In this document: positions 1-10,137 of the stretch, piece after piece | Layout: each line of letters starts with the position of its first letter | Position numbering within the stretch: position 1 is the first letter of the stretch | Origin: Streptomyces sp. NRRL B-3428 | GTDB lineage: Bacteria; Actinomycetota; Actinomycetes; Streptomycetales; Streptomycetaceae | Direction of reading: 5' to 3' | Length of the DNA stretch: 64,000 nt | Assembly: GCA_000721375.1 (NCBI GenBank) | Contig: JOGW01000018.1 | Coordinates: 124,001 to 188,000 of the forward strand | Program-made: the position numbers and the translations under genes | Notes under the pieces: generated by a model | Told to the model about the DNA's origin: nothing | The model's database searches: none | What the model saw: the letters and a program-made list of their open reading frames with translations, nothing else

Positions 1-191
1 TCGAGACCCCGACCGGCAAGAAGGTCGAGAAGGGCGACGGCGAGTACAAGGTCAAGGCCGGCGACACCCTCTCGAAGATCGCCGAGGCGCACGACGTCAA
101 GGGCGGCTGGGAGAAGCTCTTCAAGCTGAACGACGACATCGTCGACGACGCCGACTTCATCTTCCCGGGCCAGCAGCTCCACCTGAGCTAG
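1..191 (+). CDS. C-terminal part of a LysM-domain cell-wall protein (Rpf-like)
   Basis: The gene runs in from outside the window; only its last 62 codons are visible, with TAG at 189-191. The reading ends in one LysM domain (YKVKAGDTLSKIAEAHDV ... FIFPGQQLHLS), which binds peptidoglycan sugar chains. A final LysM just upstream of eno is typical of Streptomyces resuscitation-promoting-factor lytic enzymes, so this is probably the tail of such a secreted muralytic protein. The catalytic part is not visible, so any LysM-anchored cell-wall protein remains possible. Confidence 0.75.
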   Translation, partial: ETPTGKKVEKGDGEYKVKAGDTLSKIAEAHDVKGGWEKLFKLNDDIVDDADFIFPGQQLHLS

Positions 192-213
192 CCCTCGCGG
201 TTCCCCCCATGCC

Positions 214-260
214 CCCGCCCCGGCGCGCTCTCCCCCGTGCGCGCCGGGGCGGGTCGTTTT
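214..260 (+). terminator. Rho-independent terminator after the LysM gene
   Basis: Perfect 15-bp stem (CCCGCCCCGGCGCGC at 214-228 against 239-253) followed by TCGTTTT. It separates the LysM gene from the eno leader. Confidence 0.85.
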
Positions 261-348
261 GGGGGAGTGGTTTGTGCGCAGGGCAAACAAACGCCCGTAC
301 GATATGCCCGCCTTGTTCCGTACCTGCCAGTAATAAAGACGTCCGACG

Positions 349-391
349 AGAGGCCCTTCTGCCCCGTAATACGGGCCTTCGGGCCTCTTTT
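349..391 (+). promoter_or_regulatory. Nested hairpin with T-tract in the eno leader
   Basis: GAGGCCC (350-356) can pair with GGGCCTC (381-387), which is followed by TTTT. Inside it CCCGTA/TACGGG forms a second stem, and GGCCC (352-356) can alternatively pair with GGGCC (373-377). It is either a terminator of a short leader transcript or an attenuator-like element before eno. The rest of 261-503 shows no gene. Confidence 0.35.
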
Positions 392-440
392 CGTCCCAGG
401 GTCCGGGCGGTCGGCTGGCCGATGCCTCAGAGCCGGTTAG

Positions 441-1784
<1,344 letters not shown>

Positions 1785-1820
1785 TCACTCTCCCTGAAGA
1801 GGCGCGACTAGCCAGTCGTC

Positions 1821-1865
1821 CGTACGTCCCCGCACCCGGTCCCGTACCGTGTGCGGGGACGTACG
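1821..1865 (+). terminator. Strong hairpin between eno and divIC
   Basis: Perfect 15-bp inverted repeat CGTACGTCCCCGCAC (1821-1835) / 1851-1865 with a 15-nt loop. It has no T-tract, so it is either a GC-rich actinobacterial terminator or an RNA-stabilising hairpin. It ends just before the divIC ribosome binding site. Confidence 0.55.
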
Positions 1866-1887
1866 CGCGTATAGGGGAGACGAGGGC

Positions 1888-2379
1888 ATGGGAGCCAAGA
1901 GAGGCCAGGACCGGTTCTCCACCACCACGCGGATCCGGCTGCTCGGCGAGCAGACCGCCGCCCGCGTCTACCGCTCCCAGACCCGCCGCCAGGCCCGCCG
2001 CTCCCGGCTCACCGGCCGCGCCGCGCTGCTCGCGCTCGTCGTCTGCTCGCTGATCGTGGCGCTCGCGTATCCCATAAGGCAGTACGTCGCCCAGCGCGCG
2101 GACATCGCCGAGCAGCAGCAGAAGCTGAAGGAGGAGCGCGCCGAAACCGAGCGGCTTCGCGACGAGAAGGCCCGCTGGCAGGACCCCGCCTATGTGGAGC
2201 GCCAGGCCCGCGAGCGGCTGCACATGGTGCAGCCCGGCGAGACCGGCTACACCGTGGTCGACCCGTCCGCGGCCCGCGAGCGGCGCCCGGACTCCAAGCC
2301 GGCCGCGGACCGCGCCTGGTACGTGAACCTCTTCGACGGCGTGGACACCATGGATCGGGCAGGCCGGTCCGAGGACTGA
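1888..2379 (+). CDS. divIC: Septum formation initiator protein DivIC/FtsB
   Basis: A bitopic divisome protein of 163 aa that joins the FtsL/FtsQ complex at the septum. It has a basic cytoplasmic N terminus (residues 1-45), one membrane segment (GRAALLALVVCSLIVALAYP), an extracytoplasmic coiled coil (QRADIAEQQQKLKEERAETER) and the conserved end of the family (RQARERLHMVQPGETGY). ATG 1888 is chosen because AGGGGAG (1873-1879) lies eight bases upstream; an in-frame GTG at 1849 lies inside the hairpin. Position after eno matches other actinobacteria. Confidence 0.9.
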   Translation: MGAKRGQDRFSTTTRIRLLGEQTAARVYRSQTRRQARRSRLTGRAALLALVVCSLIVALAYPIRQYVAQRADIAEQQQKLKEERAETERLRDEKARWQDPAYVERQARERLHMVQPGETGYTVVDPSAARERRPDSKPAADRAWYVNLFDGVDTMDRAGRSED

Positions 2380-2499
2380 CCGCCCGGCGACGTTCCTGAC
2401 CCGCGGATTGGCCCCCGGGCCGGATCTCCCGTACTTCTTGTACGTACGCACGCACGTCCCGACACGTCCCGACCCCGGAAAGAGCCAGGCAGACCAGGC

Positions 2500-3045
2500 A
2501 TGGAAACCCCGCCGCCCTCCACCCCGCGCACCGAGCCCACCGACGCCGACGTCGAGGCCTTCAAGCAGCAGCTCGGCCGGCCGCCGCGCGGTCTGCGGGC
2601 CATCGCGCACCGCTGCCCCTGTGGTCAGCCGGACGTCGTCGAGACCGCGCCGCGCCTTCCCGACGGCACGCCCTTCCCGACGCTGTACTACTTGACCTGC
2701 CCCAAGGCCGCCTCGGCCATCGGCACGCTCGAGGCGAACGGCGTGATGAAGGAGATGACCGAGCGCCTGGGAGCCGACCCGGAGCTCGCCGCCGCCTACC
2801 GCGCCGCGCACGAGGACTACATCAAGCGCCGCGACGAGATCGAGGTCCTGGCGGGCTTCCCGTCGGCGGGCGGAATGCCGGACCGCGTGAAGTGCCTGCA
2901 CGTCCTGGTCGGCCACTCGCTGGCGGCCGGTCCGGGTGTGAACCCGCTGGGCGACGAGGCTCTGGCCATGCTGCCGGAGTGGTGGCGCAAGGGTGCGTGT
3001 GTGACGACCGAGGGCTCGCCGGCTGCCGCGGAGGAGTCCGAGTGA
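2500..3045 (+). CDS. DUF501 family protein
   Basis: A 181-aa soluble protein with the conserved core RPPRGLRAIAHRCPCGQPDVVETAPRLPDGTPFPTLYYLTCP, a probable Cys-based site (CPCG ... CP), and a second block PDRVKCLHVLVGHSLAAGPGVNPLGDE. This matches the DUF501 family found between divIC and ppx in actinobacteria. Its function is unknown. The stop overlaps the ppx start by 4 bp (GTGA), implying translational coupling with the phosphatase. Confidence 0.9.
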   Translation: METPPPSTPRTEPTDADVEAFKQQLGRPPRGLRAIAHRCPCGQPDVVETAPRLPDGTPFPTLYYLTCPKAASAIGTLEANGVMKEMTERLGADPELAAAYRAAHEDYIKRRDEIEVLAGFPSAGGMPDRVKCLHVLVGHSLAAGPGVNPLGDEALAMLPEWWRKGACVTTEGSPAAAEESE

Positions 3046-3983
3046 CCCGCGTCGCCGCCATCGACTGCGGTACGAACTCGATCCGCCTTCTCGTCGCCGA
3101 CGCGAACCCTGAGACCGGTGAACTCGTCGACCTGGACCGGCGGATGACGGTCGTCCGCCTCGGCCAGGGCGTGGACCGTACGGGCATGCTCGCGCCCGAG
3201 GCGCTCGAGCGCACCTTCGCGGCCTGCCGTGAATACGCCGCCGCCATCAAGGAGTTGGGTGCGGAGAAGGTCCGCTTCGTGGCCACCTCGGCCTCGCGCG
3301 ACGCGTCCAACCGGGACGATTTCGTACGCGGCGTGCTGGACATCCTGGGCGTGGAGCCCGAGGTGATCAGCGGGGACGAGGAGGCTCAGCTCTCCTTCAC
3401 CGGCGCCACCAAGGAGTTGACCGGAGACAGCGGCCTCGCGAAGCCGTATCTCGTCGTCGACATCGGCGGCGGCTCGACGGAGTTCGTGGTCGGGGACTCG
3501 CGGGTGCAGGCCGCCCGCAGCGTCGACGTCGGCTGTGTCCGGATGACCGAGCGGCATCTCGTCGAGGACGGCAAGGTCGTCGACCCGCCGACCCCGGACC
3601 GTATCGCCGCGATCCGTGCCGACATCACCGCCGCACTCGACCTCGCCGAGCAGTCCGTGCCGCTGCGCGAGGCGCGCACGCTGGTCGGGCTCGCGGGCTC
3701 CGTCACCACCGTCGCCGCGGTCGCGCTGGGACTTCCCGCGTACGACTCGGCCGCGATCCACCACTCCCGTATCCCTTACGAGCAGGTCACGGCCGTCGTC
3801 GAGCGCCTGACGAGCGCCACGCACGACGAGCGCGCGGCGATCCCGGTCATGCACCCGGGCCGGGTGGACGTCATCGCGGCGGGCGCTCTCGTACTGCTCA
3901 TGATCATGGAGCGGATCGGCGCCTCCGAGGTCGTGGTCAGCGAACACGACATCCTCGACGGCATCGCATGGTCGATCGCGTAA
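3042..3983 (+). CDS. ppx: Ppx/GppA family exopolyphosphatase
   Basis: A 313-aa member of the ASKHA fold that hydrolyses terminal phosphates of polyphosphate or pppGpp. Visible motifs are the N-terminal phosphate loop (AAIDCGTNSIRLLVAD), the second loop (VVDIGGGSTEFVVGD) and the conserved segment GLAGSVTTVAAVALGL. It is a short Ppx lacking the C-terminal HD-like domain. GTG 3042 overlaps the DUF501 stop by 4 bp and has GAGGAG at 3031-3036; the longer open frame back to 2892 overlaps DUF501 and is rejected. The preferred substrate cannot be told from sequence. Confidence 0.9.
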   Translation: MTRVAAIDCGTNSIRLLVADANPETGELVDLDRRMTVVRLGQGVDRTGMLAPEALERTFAACREYAAAIKELGAEKVRFVATSASRDASNRDDFVRGVLDILGVEPEVISGDEEAQLSFTGATKELTGDSGLAKPYLVVDIGGGSTEFVVGDSRVQAARSVDVGCVRMTERHLVEDGKVVDPPTPDRIAAIRADITAALDLAEQSVPLREARTLVGLAGSVTTVAAVALGLPAYDSAAIHHSRIPYEQVTAVVERLTSATHDERAAIPVMHPGRVDVIAAGALVLLMIMERIGASEVVVSEHDILDGIAWSIA

Positions 3984-4038
3984 GGCGCCCGGAAGGCCGC
4001 CGGATCGATCGCCTCGGGCGCCTTTGAATCCATGGCTT

Positions 4039-4065
4039 CGGGCCGGAAGGGGGACTTCCGGCCCG
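4039..4065 (+). terminator. Terminator hairpin after ppx
   Basis: CGGGCCGGAAG pairs with CTTCCGGCCCG around a short GGGGA loop. It lies 56 bp after the ppx stop. Confidence 0.7.
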
Positions 4066-4080
4066 TCGTCCACAGGAACT

Positions 4081-4098
4081 TCGTGAAGTTCTTCACAA
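4081..4098. promoter_or_regulatory. Candidate Rex operator (ROP) upstream of ndh
   Basis: TCGTGAAGTTCTTCACAA matches the established Streptomyces Rex consensus TTGTGAANNNNTTCACAA at all but one position and contains a perfect 14-bp palindrome. Rex is the NADH/NAD+ sensing repressor of respiratory genes, and ndh is an expected target. The site lies about 310 bp before the ndh start. No other gene is seen in 4066-4405, which may be a long leader. A lone TTGTGAAG half-site occurs near 4350. Confidence 0.75.
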
Positions 4099-4405
4099 GG
4101 AAATGGCGCCCCTTGGGTGAAGCGGGCGGCTCCGGAACCCGAATCGGGGACGCAAGCACCGTGTACACGTTGATTCCGTGGGGTTCCCGGCTTGTGACGG
4201 TGAGATGAACTCGGGCGGTGGTCCAGTGCCTCTACGCCCCGGAAACCCAGCTCAACAGGGGTGAACAACGTTCCCCCGTACACCATGGTTCCCTTGTGTG
4301 GCCATGACCTGCGTCACGCGAGCCGCGCAGTGTAGCAGAGGGGGTGAGGAACCTTGTGAAGGGGCGCACGAGCGACCCCCGCCGACCGGGTGGATACTCG
4401 ATGGC

Positions 4406-5797
4406 ATGAGCACCACGGAGCGTCCCAGGATCCTCGTAGTAGGTGGCGGGTACGTAGGCCTGTACGCAGCGCGACGCATTCTCAAGAAGATGCGTTACGC
4501 GGAAGCGACCGTCACGGTCGTCGACCCGCGCTCGTACATGACGTACCAGCCCTTCCTCCCCGAAGCTGCCGCCGGCAGCATCTCGCCGAGGCACGTCGTC
4601 GTACCGCTGCGACGCGTTCTGCCCAAGGCCGAGGTGCTCACCGGTCGCGTCACGAACATCGACCAGGACCGCAAGGTCGCAGCCATCTCGCCGCTGGTCG
4701 GCGAGGCGTACGAGCTGCCCTTCGACTACCTGGTGATCGCGCTCGGCGCCATCTCCCGCACCTTCCCGATCCCCGGCCTCGCCGAGCAGGGCATCGGCAT
4801 GAAGGGCATCGAGGAGGCCATCGGCCTGCGCAACCACGTCCTCGAGCAGCTGGACAAGGCCGACTCGACGACCGACGAGGAGATCCGCCGCAAGGCGCTC
4901 ACCTTCGTCTTCGTCGGTGGCGGCTTCGCCGGCGCCGAGACGATCGGCGAGGTCGAGGACATGGCCCGCGACGCGGCCAAGTACTACAACAACGTCAAGC
5001 GCGAGGACATGCGGTTCGTCCTCGTCGACGCCGCGGACAAGATCCTTCCCGAGGTCGGCCCGAAGCTCGGCCAGTACGGCAAGGAGCACCTGGAGAGCCG
5101 CGGCATCGAGATCTACCTCTCGACGTCGATGGACTCCTGCGTGGACGGTCACGTGGTCCTGAAGAACGGCCTCGAGGTCGACTCCAACACCATCGTGTGG
5201 ACCGCGGGCGTCAAGCCCAACCCGGCGCTGCAGCGCTTCGGTCTCCCGCTCGGCCCGCGCGGCCACGTCGACACCCAGACGACCCTCCAGGTCCAGGGCA
5301 CCGACTACATCTGGGCCGCGGGCGACAACGCCCAGGTCCCGGACCTCGCCGTCGGCGAGGGCGCCTGGTGCCCGCCGAACGCCCAGCACGCGCTGCGTCA
5401 GGCGAAGGTCCTCGGCGACAACGTGATCTCCGGTATGCGGGGCTTCCCGCAGAAGGAGTACAAGCACGCCAACAAGGGCGCGGTGGCCGGTCTCGGCCTC
5501 CACAAGGGCGTCGCGATGATCGTCATGGGCAAGATGAAGATCAAGCTCAAGGGCCGTCTCGCCTGGTACATGCACCGCGGGTACCACGGCATGGCGATGC
5601 CGACCTGGAACCGCAAGATCCGCGTCTTCGCCGACTGGACCCTTGCGATGTTCCTGAAGCGCGAGGTCGTCTCGCTCGGTGCCCTGGAGGCCCCGCGCGA
5701 GGAGTTCTTCGAGGCGGCCCGGCCCGCCCCGGTGGCTCCGCCGGTCGCGGAGAAGGCCCCCGCGGCCGCCGCCCCGGAGAAGGCCAAGGCCTCCTGA
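4406..5797 (+). CDS. ndh: Type II NADH dehydrogenase (NDH-2)
   Basis: A 463-aa flavoprotein oxidising NADH and reducing menaquinone at the inner face of the membrane without proton pumping. It has an N-terminal FAD dinucleotide fold (ILVVGGGYVGLYAARRI), a second NADH-binding fold (FVFVGGGFAGAETIGE) and the FAD-closing motif WAAGDNAQVPD. The C-terminal basic, amphipathic stretch and Ala/Pro-rich tail would serve membrane association. ATG 4406 gives the family start MSTTERPRILVVGG; the open frame extends to 4298 but that part is not family-like. Transcription is probably controlled by Rex from 4081-4098. Confidence 0.93.
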   Translation: MSTTERPRILVVGGGYVGLYAARRILKKMRYAEATVTVVDPRSYMTYQPFLPEAAAGSISPRHVVVPLRRVLPKAEVLTGRVTNIDQDRKVAAISPLVGEAYELPFDYLVIALGAISRTFPIPGLAEQGIGMKGIEEAIGLRNHVLEQLDKADSTTDEEIRRKALTFVFVGGGFAGAETIGEVEDMARDAAKYYNNVKREDMRFVLVDAADKILPEVGPKLGQYGKEHLESRGIEIYLSTSMDSCVDGHVVLKNGLEVDSNTIVWTAGVKPNPALQRFGLPLGPRGHVDTQTTLQVQGTDYIWAAGDNAQVPDLAVGEGAWCPPNAQHALRQAKVLGDNVISGMRGFPQKEYKHANKGAVAGLGLHKGVAMIVMGKMKIKLKGRLAWYMHRGYHGMAMPTWNRKIRVFADWTLAMFLKREVVSLGALEAPREEFFEAARPAPVAPPVAEKAPAAAAPEKAKAS

Positions 5798-5820
5798 CGT
5801 AACGCAGCTCCAGCTCACGC

Positions 5821-5864
5821 CCGAAGGGGCCGCCCGCCATCCGTGGTGCGGGCGGCCCCTTCGG
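5821..5864. terminator. Bidirectional terminator between ndh and the VOC gene
   Basis: Perfect 17-bp stem (CCGAAGGGGCCGCCCGC / 5848-5864) located between convergent genes. Confidence 0.85.
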
Positions 5865-5884
5865 CGTTCGGGGGTTGCTGCTTC

Positions 5885-6238
5885 TCAGCCCTTGCGCCCG
5901 CTCAGGACGCAGAACTCGTTGCCCTCCGGGTCGAGGAGGGTCACCCAGTGCTGCCCGTCCTGCGCGTCGTCCACGCGCCGCGCACCGAGGGCGACAAGCC
6001 GGGCGACCTCGGCCCCCTGGTCATCGGGGCGGAAGTCGGGGTGCAGCCGGTTCTTCGACGTCTTGCCCTCGGGGACAGGCACGAAGAGCAGGCCCGGCAG
6101 CCGGTCCGGCTCGGGCCGGATCTCGATGATCTCCTCGGTCTCGTCGACCACGACCCAGTCGAGAGCCTCGGCCCACCAGCGTCCGAGAGCGACGGGGTCG
6201 GCCGAGTCGACGATGATCTGTTCCCATTCAAGTGCCAT
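5885..6238 (-). CDS. VOC family (glyoxalase/bleomycin resistance-like) protein
   Basis: A 117-aa protein with the single vicinal-oxygen-chelate domain: MALEWEQIIVDSADPVALGRWWAEALDW at the start, metal-ligand type segments (LHPDFRPDD and LLDPEGNEFCVL) and the characteristic ending. Start 6238 is the family-like Met; the frame continues to 6277 without support. Members act as dioxygenases, glyoxalases or drug-binding proteins, and nothing here tells which. It is convergent with ndh and monocistronic. Confidence 0.85.
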   Translation of the reverse strand: MALEWEQIIVDSADPVALGRWWAEALDWVVVDETEEIIEIRPEPDRLPGLLFVPVPEGKTSKNRLHPDFRPDDQGAEVARLVALGARRVDDAQDGQHWVTLLDPEGNEFCVLSGRKG

Positions 6239-6484
6239 GGCCCGGAGCATAAGCAGGCCGGCGGTCGCCTCAGGCACTGGCCTCGTCAGGCACCGGCTTC
6301 GTCAGGCACCGGCCCTCGCGGTCGCCTTCGTCCAGGGACCGTCGCCATTGCAGGCCGCGGTCACCCCAGGAGGGCCCGCCCGGCCGCGGCGCAGGGACCC
6401 CAATAGGCCCTCCGGGCTTGAAATCGACGTCCGTGGTGTTTACGTGAGTGAGGAACCGTTCCGACACAGGGAAGGTGATCCACC

Positions 6485-7765
6485 ATGCCGGACGCCGCGC
6501 AGCGGCTGAGCACGCTTGCCGAGCAGTTGCTCGGAGGAAGACTCCCGCTCCGACTGCGGGCCTGGGACGGCAGCGAGTACGGGCCCCCTGACACCCCCAC
6601 CCTCGTCATCCGCAGCCGCCGCGCCCTGCGCCGCATCCTGTGGAAGCCCGGTGAGCTGGGTCTCGCAAGGGCCTGGGTCGCCGGGGAGATCGACGTCGAG
6701 GGAGATCTGTACGAGGCGCTCGGGGCCATCTCCGGGCTCGTATGGGAGCGCGACGGACTGCCCGGGCCGTCGCTGCGCGACCCCGCCACCCGCGCCTCCG
6801 TACGCGAACTCATCACGCTCGCGGGCCCGTTCCCACCCCCGCCGCCGCCCCGCGAAGAAGTACGCCGCCGCACCGGCGCCCTGCACACCAAGGTCCGCGA
6901 CCGTCAGGCCGTCGGCCACCACTACGACGTGGGCAATGAGTTCTACGAAGTGGTCCTGGGACCGTCGATGGTCTATTCGTGCGCGTACTGGAGCGAGCAG
7001 GGCGCACTCGAGGACGCCCAGCGCGACAAGCTCGAACTCGTCTGCCGCAAGCTCGGCCTGAGGCCGGGTATGCGGCTGCTCGACGTCGGCTGCGGGTGGG
7101 GCTCGATGGCGATCCACGCCGCCCGGGAGCACGGAGCCGAGGTCGTCGGCATCACGCTCTCGCGCGAGCAGGCCGCGTACGCGCGGAAGCGGATCGCCGA
7201 CGAGGGACTGACCGATCAGATCGAGATCCGCGTGCAGGACTACCGCGACGTACGCGACGGTCCGTACGACGCGATCTCGTCGATCGGGATGGCCGAGCAT
7301 GTCGGCTCGGAGAAGTATCTGGAGTACGCCCGCGAGCTCTACGCGCTGCTCAAGCCCGGCGGCCGGCTGCTCAACCACCAGATCGCGCGGCGGCCGCAGG
7401 CCGATGAATCGGCTTACAGCATCGACGAGTTCATCGACGCGTACGTCTTCCCGGACGGGGAGCTGTCCCCGGTCGGCAGCACGGTCGCGCAGCTGGAGAC
7501 CGCGGGCTTCGAGGTCCGCGACGTGGAGTCGATCCGGGAGCACTACACGCGCACGCTCTGCCGCTGGGTGGCGAACCTGGAGGCGAACTGGCCCGCCGCG
7601 GTCCGGCTCGTGTCTCCCGGCCGCGCCCGCGTCTGGCGCCTCTACATGGCCGCCTCCGCGCTCGCGTTCCAGCGCAACCGCATCGGTGTGAACCAGGTGC
7701 TCGCGGTGCGCACTCCGGAATCGGGTGCGGCGGGTCTGCCGCTCAGGGCCCGCACCTGGAACTGA
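6485..7765 (+). CDS. Cyclopropane-fatty-acyl-phospholipid synthase family methyltransferase
   Basis: A 426-aa SAM-dependent methyltransferase that, by family, transfers a methylene group to unsaturated acyl chains of membrane phospholipids. The N-terminal domain carries the family-type RAWVAGEIDVEGDLYEALG segment. The phospholipid-site motif HHYDVGNEFYEVVLGPSMVYSCAYW (about residues 140-165) and SAM motif I (LLDVGCGWGSMAIHAA, near 198) are both present, as is the closing region RIGVNQVLAVR. Length is slightly above the E. coli enzyme. No partner gene is adjacent. The 246 bp before it show no other gene. Confidence 0.9.
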   Translation: MPDAAQRLSTLAEQLLGGRLPLRLRAWDGSEYGPPDTPTLVIRSRRALRRILWKPGELGLARAWVAGEIDVEGDLYEALGAISGLVWERDGLPGPSLRDPATRASVRELITLAGPFPPPPPPREEVRRRTGALHTKVRDRQAVGHHYDVGNEFYEVVLGPSMVYSCAYWSEQGALEDAQRDKLELVCRKLGLRPGMRLLDVGCGWGSMAIHAAREHGAEVVGITLSREQAAYARKRIADEGLTDQIEIRVQDYRDVRDGPYDAISSIGMAEHVGSEKYLEYARELYALLKPGGRLLNHQIARRPQADESAYSIDEFIDAYVFPDGELSPVGSTVAQLETAGFEVRDVESIREHYTRTLCRWVANLEANWPAAVRLVSPGRARVWRLYMAASALAFQRNRIGVNQVLAVRTPESGAAGLPLRARTWN

Positions 7766-7878
7766 GCCATTGCGGGGCGCTCTTCGGTAACTACGCGAGT
7801 GTCAGGGCCAATTCGGGTAATGGAGTGTGGCTAAGCTCTGCCCGCCCCATTACCCGGATCCTTGAACATGAGGCGTGG

Positions 7879-8631
7879 ATGAGCGCGGAAGCGAAATCGG
7901 AAGAGCCCGCGAGCGTACGGAAGGTTCGTTCGCTCGGAAAGGGAATCGCCGCCGCAGCGGTCTGCGCCGCCCTCGCCTGGGCGGCGGTTGCCCTGACCGG
8001 AGGGAGCGGCGGCGGGACGGGGACGAAGGCGGGGGCGGGGACGAGGGCGGGGGCGGGCGACGCCAAACCGGCCGCCCCCGCCTCCTGCCGCTACACGCCG
8101 ACGGGGGTGAAGCCCGCGGTGGGAATCCCCGCGTACGACAAGCGCGCCGCCGCACGCCCGTACCTCGCGACCCTCGTCACCGACCGGGGAGACATCGTCT
8201 TTCGCGCGAACGGCCCCCAAGCCCCGTGCGCCGCCTATTCCTTCGCCTATCTGGCCGCGCGCGGCTATTTCGCGGGCGGCGCCTGCCACCGTCTCGTCAC
8301 CGCCGGAATTCACGTACTGGAATGCGGCGACCCCGAAGGCACCGGATACTCCGACCCCGGTTATGCCTATCCGGACGAGAATACGTACGGCGCGCGCTAC
8401 CGGGCCGGGACGGTGGCCGTATCGAAGGCGTTCCCCGGGCAGAACGGCAGCCAGTTCTTCATCAGTTATGCCGATCCCGAGACCGCCATGGACCCGCTGT
8501 GGACCCCGTTCGGGCAGGTGGTCAGCGGGCTCGACGTGCTGCGCGCGATCGCCGCGGCCGGTACGGCCGACGGCAGCACCGACGGGCGGCCGCGGCGGCC
8601 GGTGGTCATCGAGGACGTCAGGATCCAGTAG
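7879..8631 (+). CDS. Membrane-anchored cyclophilin-type peptidyl-prolyl isomerase
   Basis: A 250-aa protein. Residues 20-42 form an uncleaved signal anchor (GIAAAAVCAALAWAAVALTG), followed by a Gly/Lys-rich linker that is low-complexity at the DNA level. The cyclophilin domain (about 95-248) has FAGGACHRLV, GSQFFISYADP and the closing FGQVVSGLDVLRAIA. The catalytic Arg of FxRv-type cyclophilins is present as HR. It should speed prolyl isomerisation of exported proteins outside the membrane. ATG 7879 has GAGG five bases upstream; the frame opens at 7825 without support. Its end overlaps the convergent DUF2079 gene by 14 bp. Confidence 0.88.
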   Translation: MSAEAKSEEPASVRKVRSLGKGIAAAAVCAALAWAAVALTGGSGGGTGTKAGAGTRAGAGDAKPAAPASCRYTPTGVKPAVGIPAYDKRAAARPYLATLVTDRGDIVFRANGPQAPCAAYSFAYLAARGYFAGGACHRLVTAGIHVLECGDPEGTGYSDPGYAYPDENTYGARYRAGTVAVSKAFPGQNGSQFFISYADPETAMDPLWTPFGQVVSGLDVLRAIAAAGTADGSTDGRPRRPVVIEDVRIQ

Positions 8632-10084
8632 GTGCTGCGGCCGTACGGGTCAGGAGCACATAGCCGCCGTCCCGCTCCACCACCCGGTAGCCGTGGGCCA
8701 GTTCGAACTCGAGCCGGGCGGCGAGCTGTTCGGCGCTGAGCGGCCAGTAGGGCTCGACCGGTTCGGTGTCGGCGAGGATCCACTCGGGACGCGGGCGGCT
8801 CGCGGCCCAGCCGAGCAGTGCGGTGCTGGTGCGCGAGGTCAGATGCGGTACGAGGGCGTTGGTGGCCTGGACGCTCGCGCCGTCCGGGATCCGGTCCATC
8901 AGGCGGTGCGCCACCGCGTACGAGGGATCCTCGCGCCAGGTCGCGGGCTGCACCAGCTTGAACAGCGGGAACTGCGGGAGCAGCAGCACCGTGACCGCCG
9001 CACACCCGCACAGCACCCGGCGCAGGGCGTCGGCGCCGCGCCGGCGCCGTACGAGCGCGTCGATCAGTGCCGCGAAGACGACCGGCATCACGATCAGGCT
9101 GTAGTGGAAGGCCGTGCCCCAGTGCACTGGGTTGTTGGACACCAGCCGGATCGCCGTCGTCGGCAGCGCGACCCACAGGAGCGGGGAGCGGGCCGCCAGG
9201 AACAGGGTCGGGGCGAGGGTGAGGATCAGGGTGGTCGCCTTGGGCTCGGGCGTGATGAGCCCGAGCGTGCCGCGGTGCAGCAGACCGCCGAAGGTCGCCG
9301 GCTCCCGGGGCGAGGCGTCGAGGTAGTGCCAGTACTCGAAGCTGCCCTGCGCACTGGCCGCGGGCAGCAGCACGAGCAGGGTGAGCAGCGCACCGCCGAG
9401 CCCTGCCGCAGCCGTACCGAGACCGAGCTTCCTCCTGCCGCGGTACGCGATCAGCAGACCGATCACCATGACGGTGAACCCCATGTCCTCCTTGACCAGG
9501 AGCAGCGGCAACGACCAGCCCGCGGCGGCCTTCAGGCGGCCCGTGCCGAGCGCCGTGAGGCTGAGCGCGAGCAGCGGTACGGCGAAGGCCCACTCGTGGA
9601 AGTCGAACCCGACGGCGCTGGCGATGCCCCAGGAGAGCCCGTAGCAACTCCCGATGACCGCGGCGGCGAGGGTGCCGAGCCTGCGCCGGGCCCACAGTGT
9701 CAGCGGCACCACGCTCGCCGCGACGAGCAGCGCCTGGGCGGTGAGCAGGCACGCGGGGCCGGGCCACATGCGGTAGAGGGGCGCGAGCAGCGCGAGGACG
9801 GGCGAGAAGTGGTCGCCGAGCACCGGGTAGTCGGGGCCCTTGATCTCGGAGACGGGCAACTGGCCGTGCGCGTACGACCGTACGACCTGCTCGAAGATTC
9901 CGAGGTCGTACGCGTTGGACTCGAAGATCTCGTGGAGGCGCAGGGACAGCGTCGTATAGGCGAAGAACAGGACCCCGGCGAGGGCCCAGATCCAGCCGGG
10001 GACGCCGGACTCGCGGCCTGTGGGGGCGGACCGGGAGCCGGTCTGTGCGGGGACCTTGGTGTCCGGGGCGAGGACGGACTGCAT
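8618..10084 (-). CDS. DUF2079 polytopic membrane protein
   Basis: A 488-aa protein with about ten hydrophobic helices. The conserved segment LHEIFESNAYDLGIFEQVVRSYAHGQLPVSEIKGPDYPVLGDHFSPVLALLAPLYR is the signature of DUF2079, a family related to GT-C polyprenol-dependent glycosyltransferases; the acidic pairs in its first loop fit a GT-C catalytic site. Start 10084 has AAGGAA upstream. It lies 53 bp downstream of the GT2 gene in the same direction, suggesting joint glycan or lipid-sugar work. The substrate is unknown. Confidence 0.85.
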   Translation of the reverse strand: MQSVLAPDTKVPAQTGSRSAPTGRESGVPGWIWALAGVLFFAYTTLSLRLHEIFESNAYDLGIFEQVVRSYAHGQLPVSEIKGPDYPVLGDHFSPVLALLAPLYRMWPGPACLLTAQALLVAASVVPLTLWARRRLGTLAAAVIGSCYGLSWGIASAVGFDFHEWAFAVPLLALSLTALGTGRLKAAAGWSLPLLLVKEDMGFTVMVIGLLIAYRGRRKLGLGTAAAGLGGALLTLLVLLPAASAQGSFEYWHYLDASPREPATFGGLLHRGTLGLITPEPKATTLILTLAPTLFLAARSPLLWVALPTTAIRLVSNNPVHWGTAFHYSLIVMPVVFAALIDALVRRRRGADALRRVLCGCAAVTVLLLPQFPLFKLVQPATWREDPSYAVAHRLMDRIPDGASVQATNALVPHLTSRTSTALLGWAASRPRPEWILADTEPVEPYWPLSAEQLAARLEFELAHGYRVVERDGGYVLLTRTAAAPTGS

Positions 10085-10137
10085 GGGCGTTCCTTCGGGG
10101 CGTGCGGGTGTCACCGGGCGGGGTCGACGGCTCGCTG

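Noticed and set aside
4298..4405. Upstream extension of ndh from ATG 4298
   Set aside because: The added 36 residues do not look like part of the FAD domain; the family start is MSTTERPRILVVGG at 4406.
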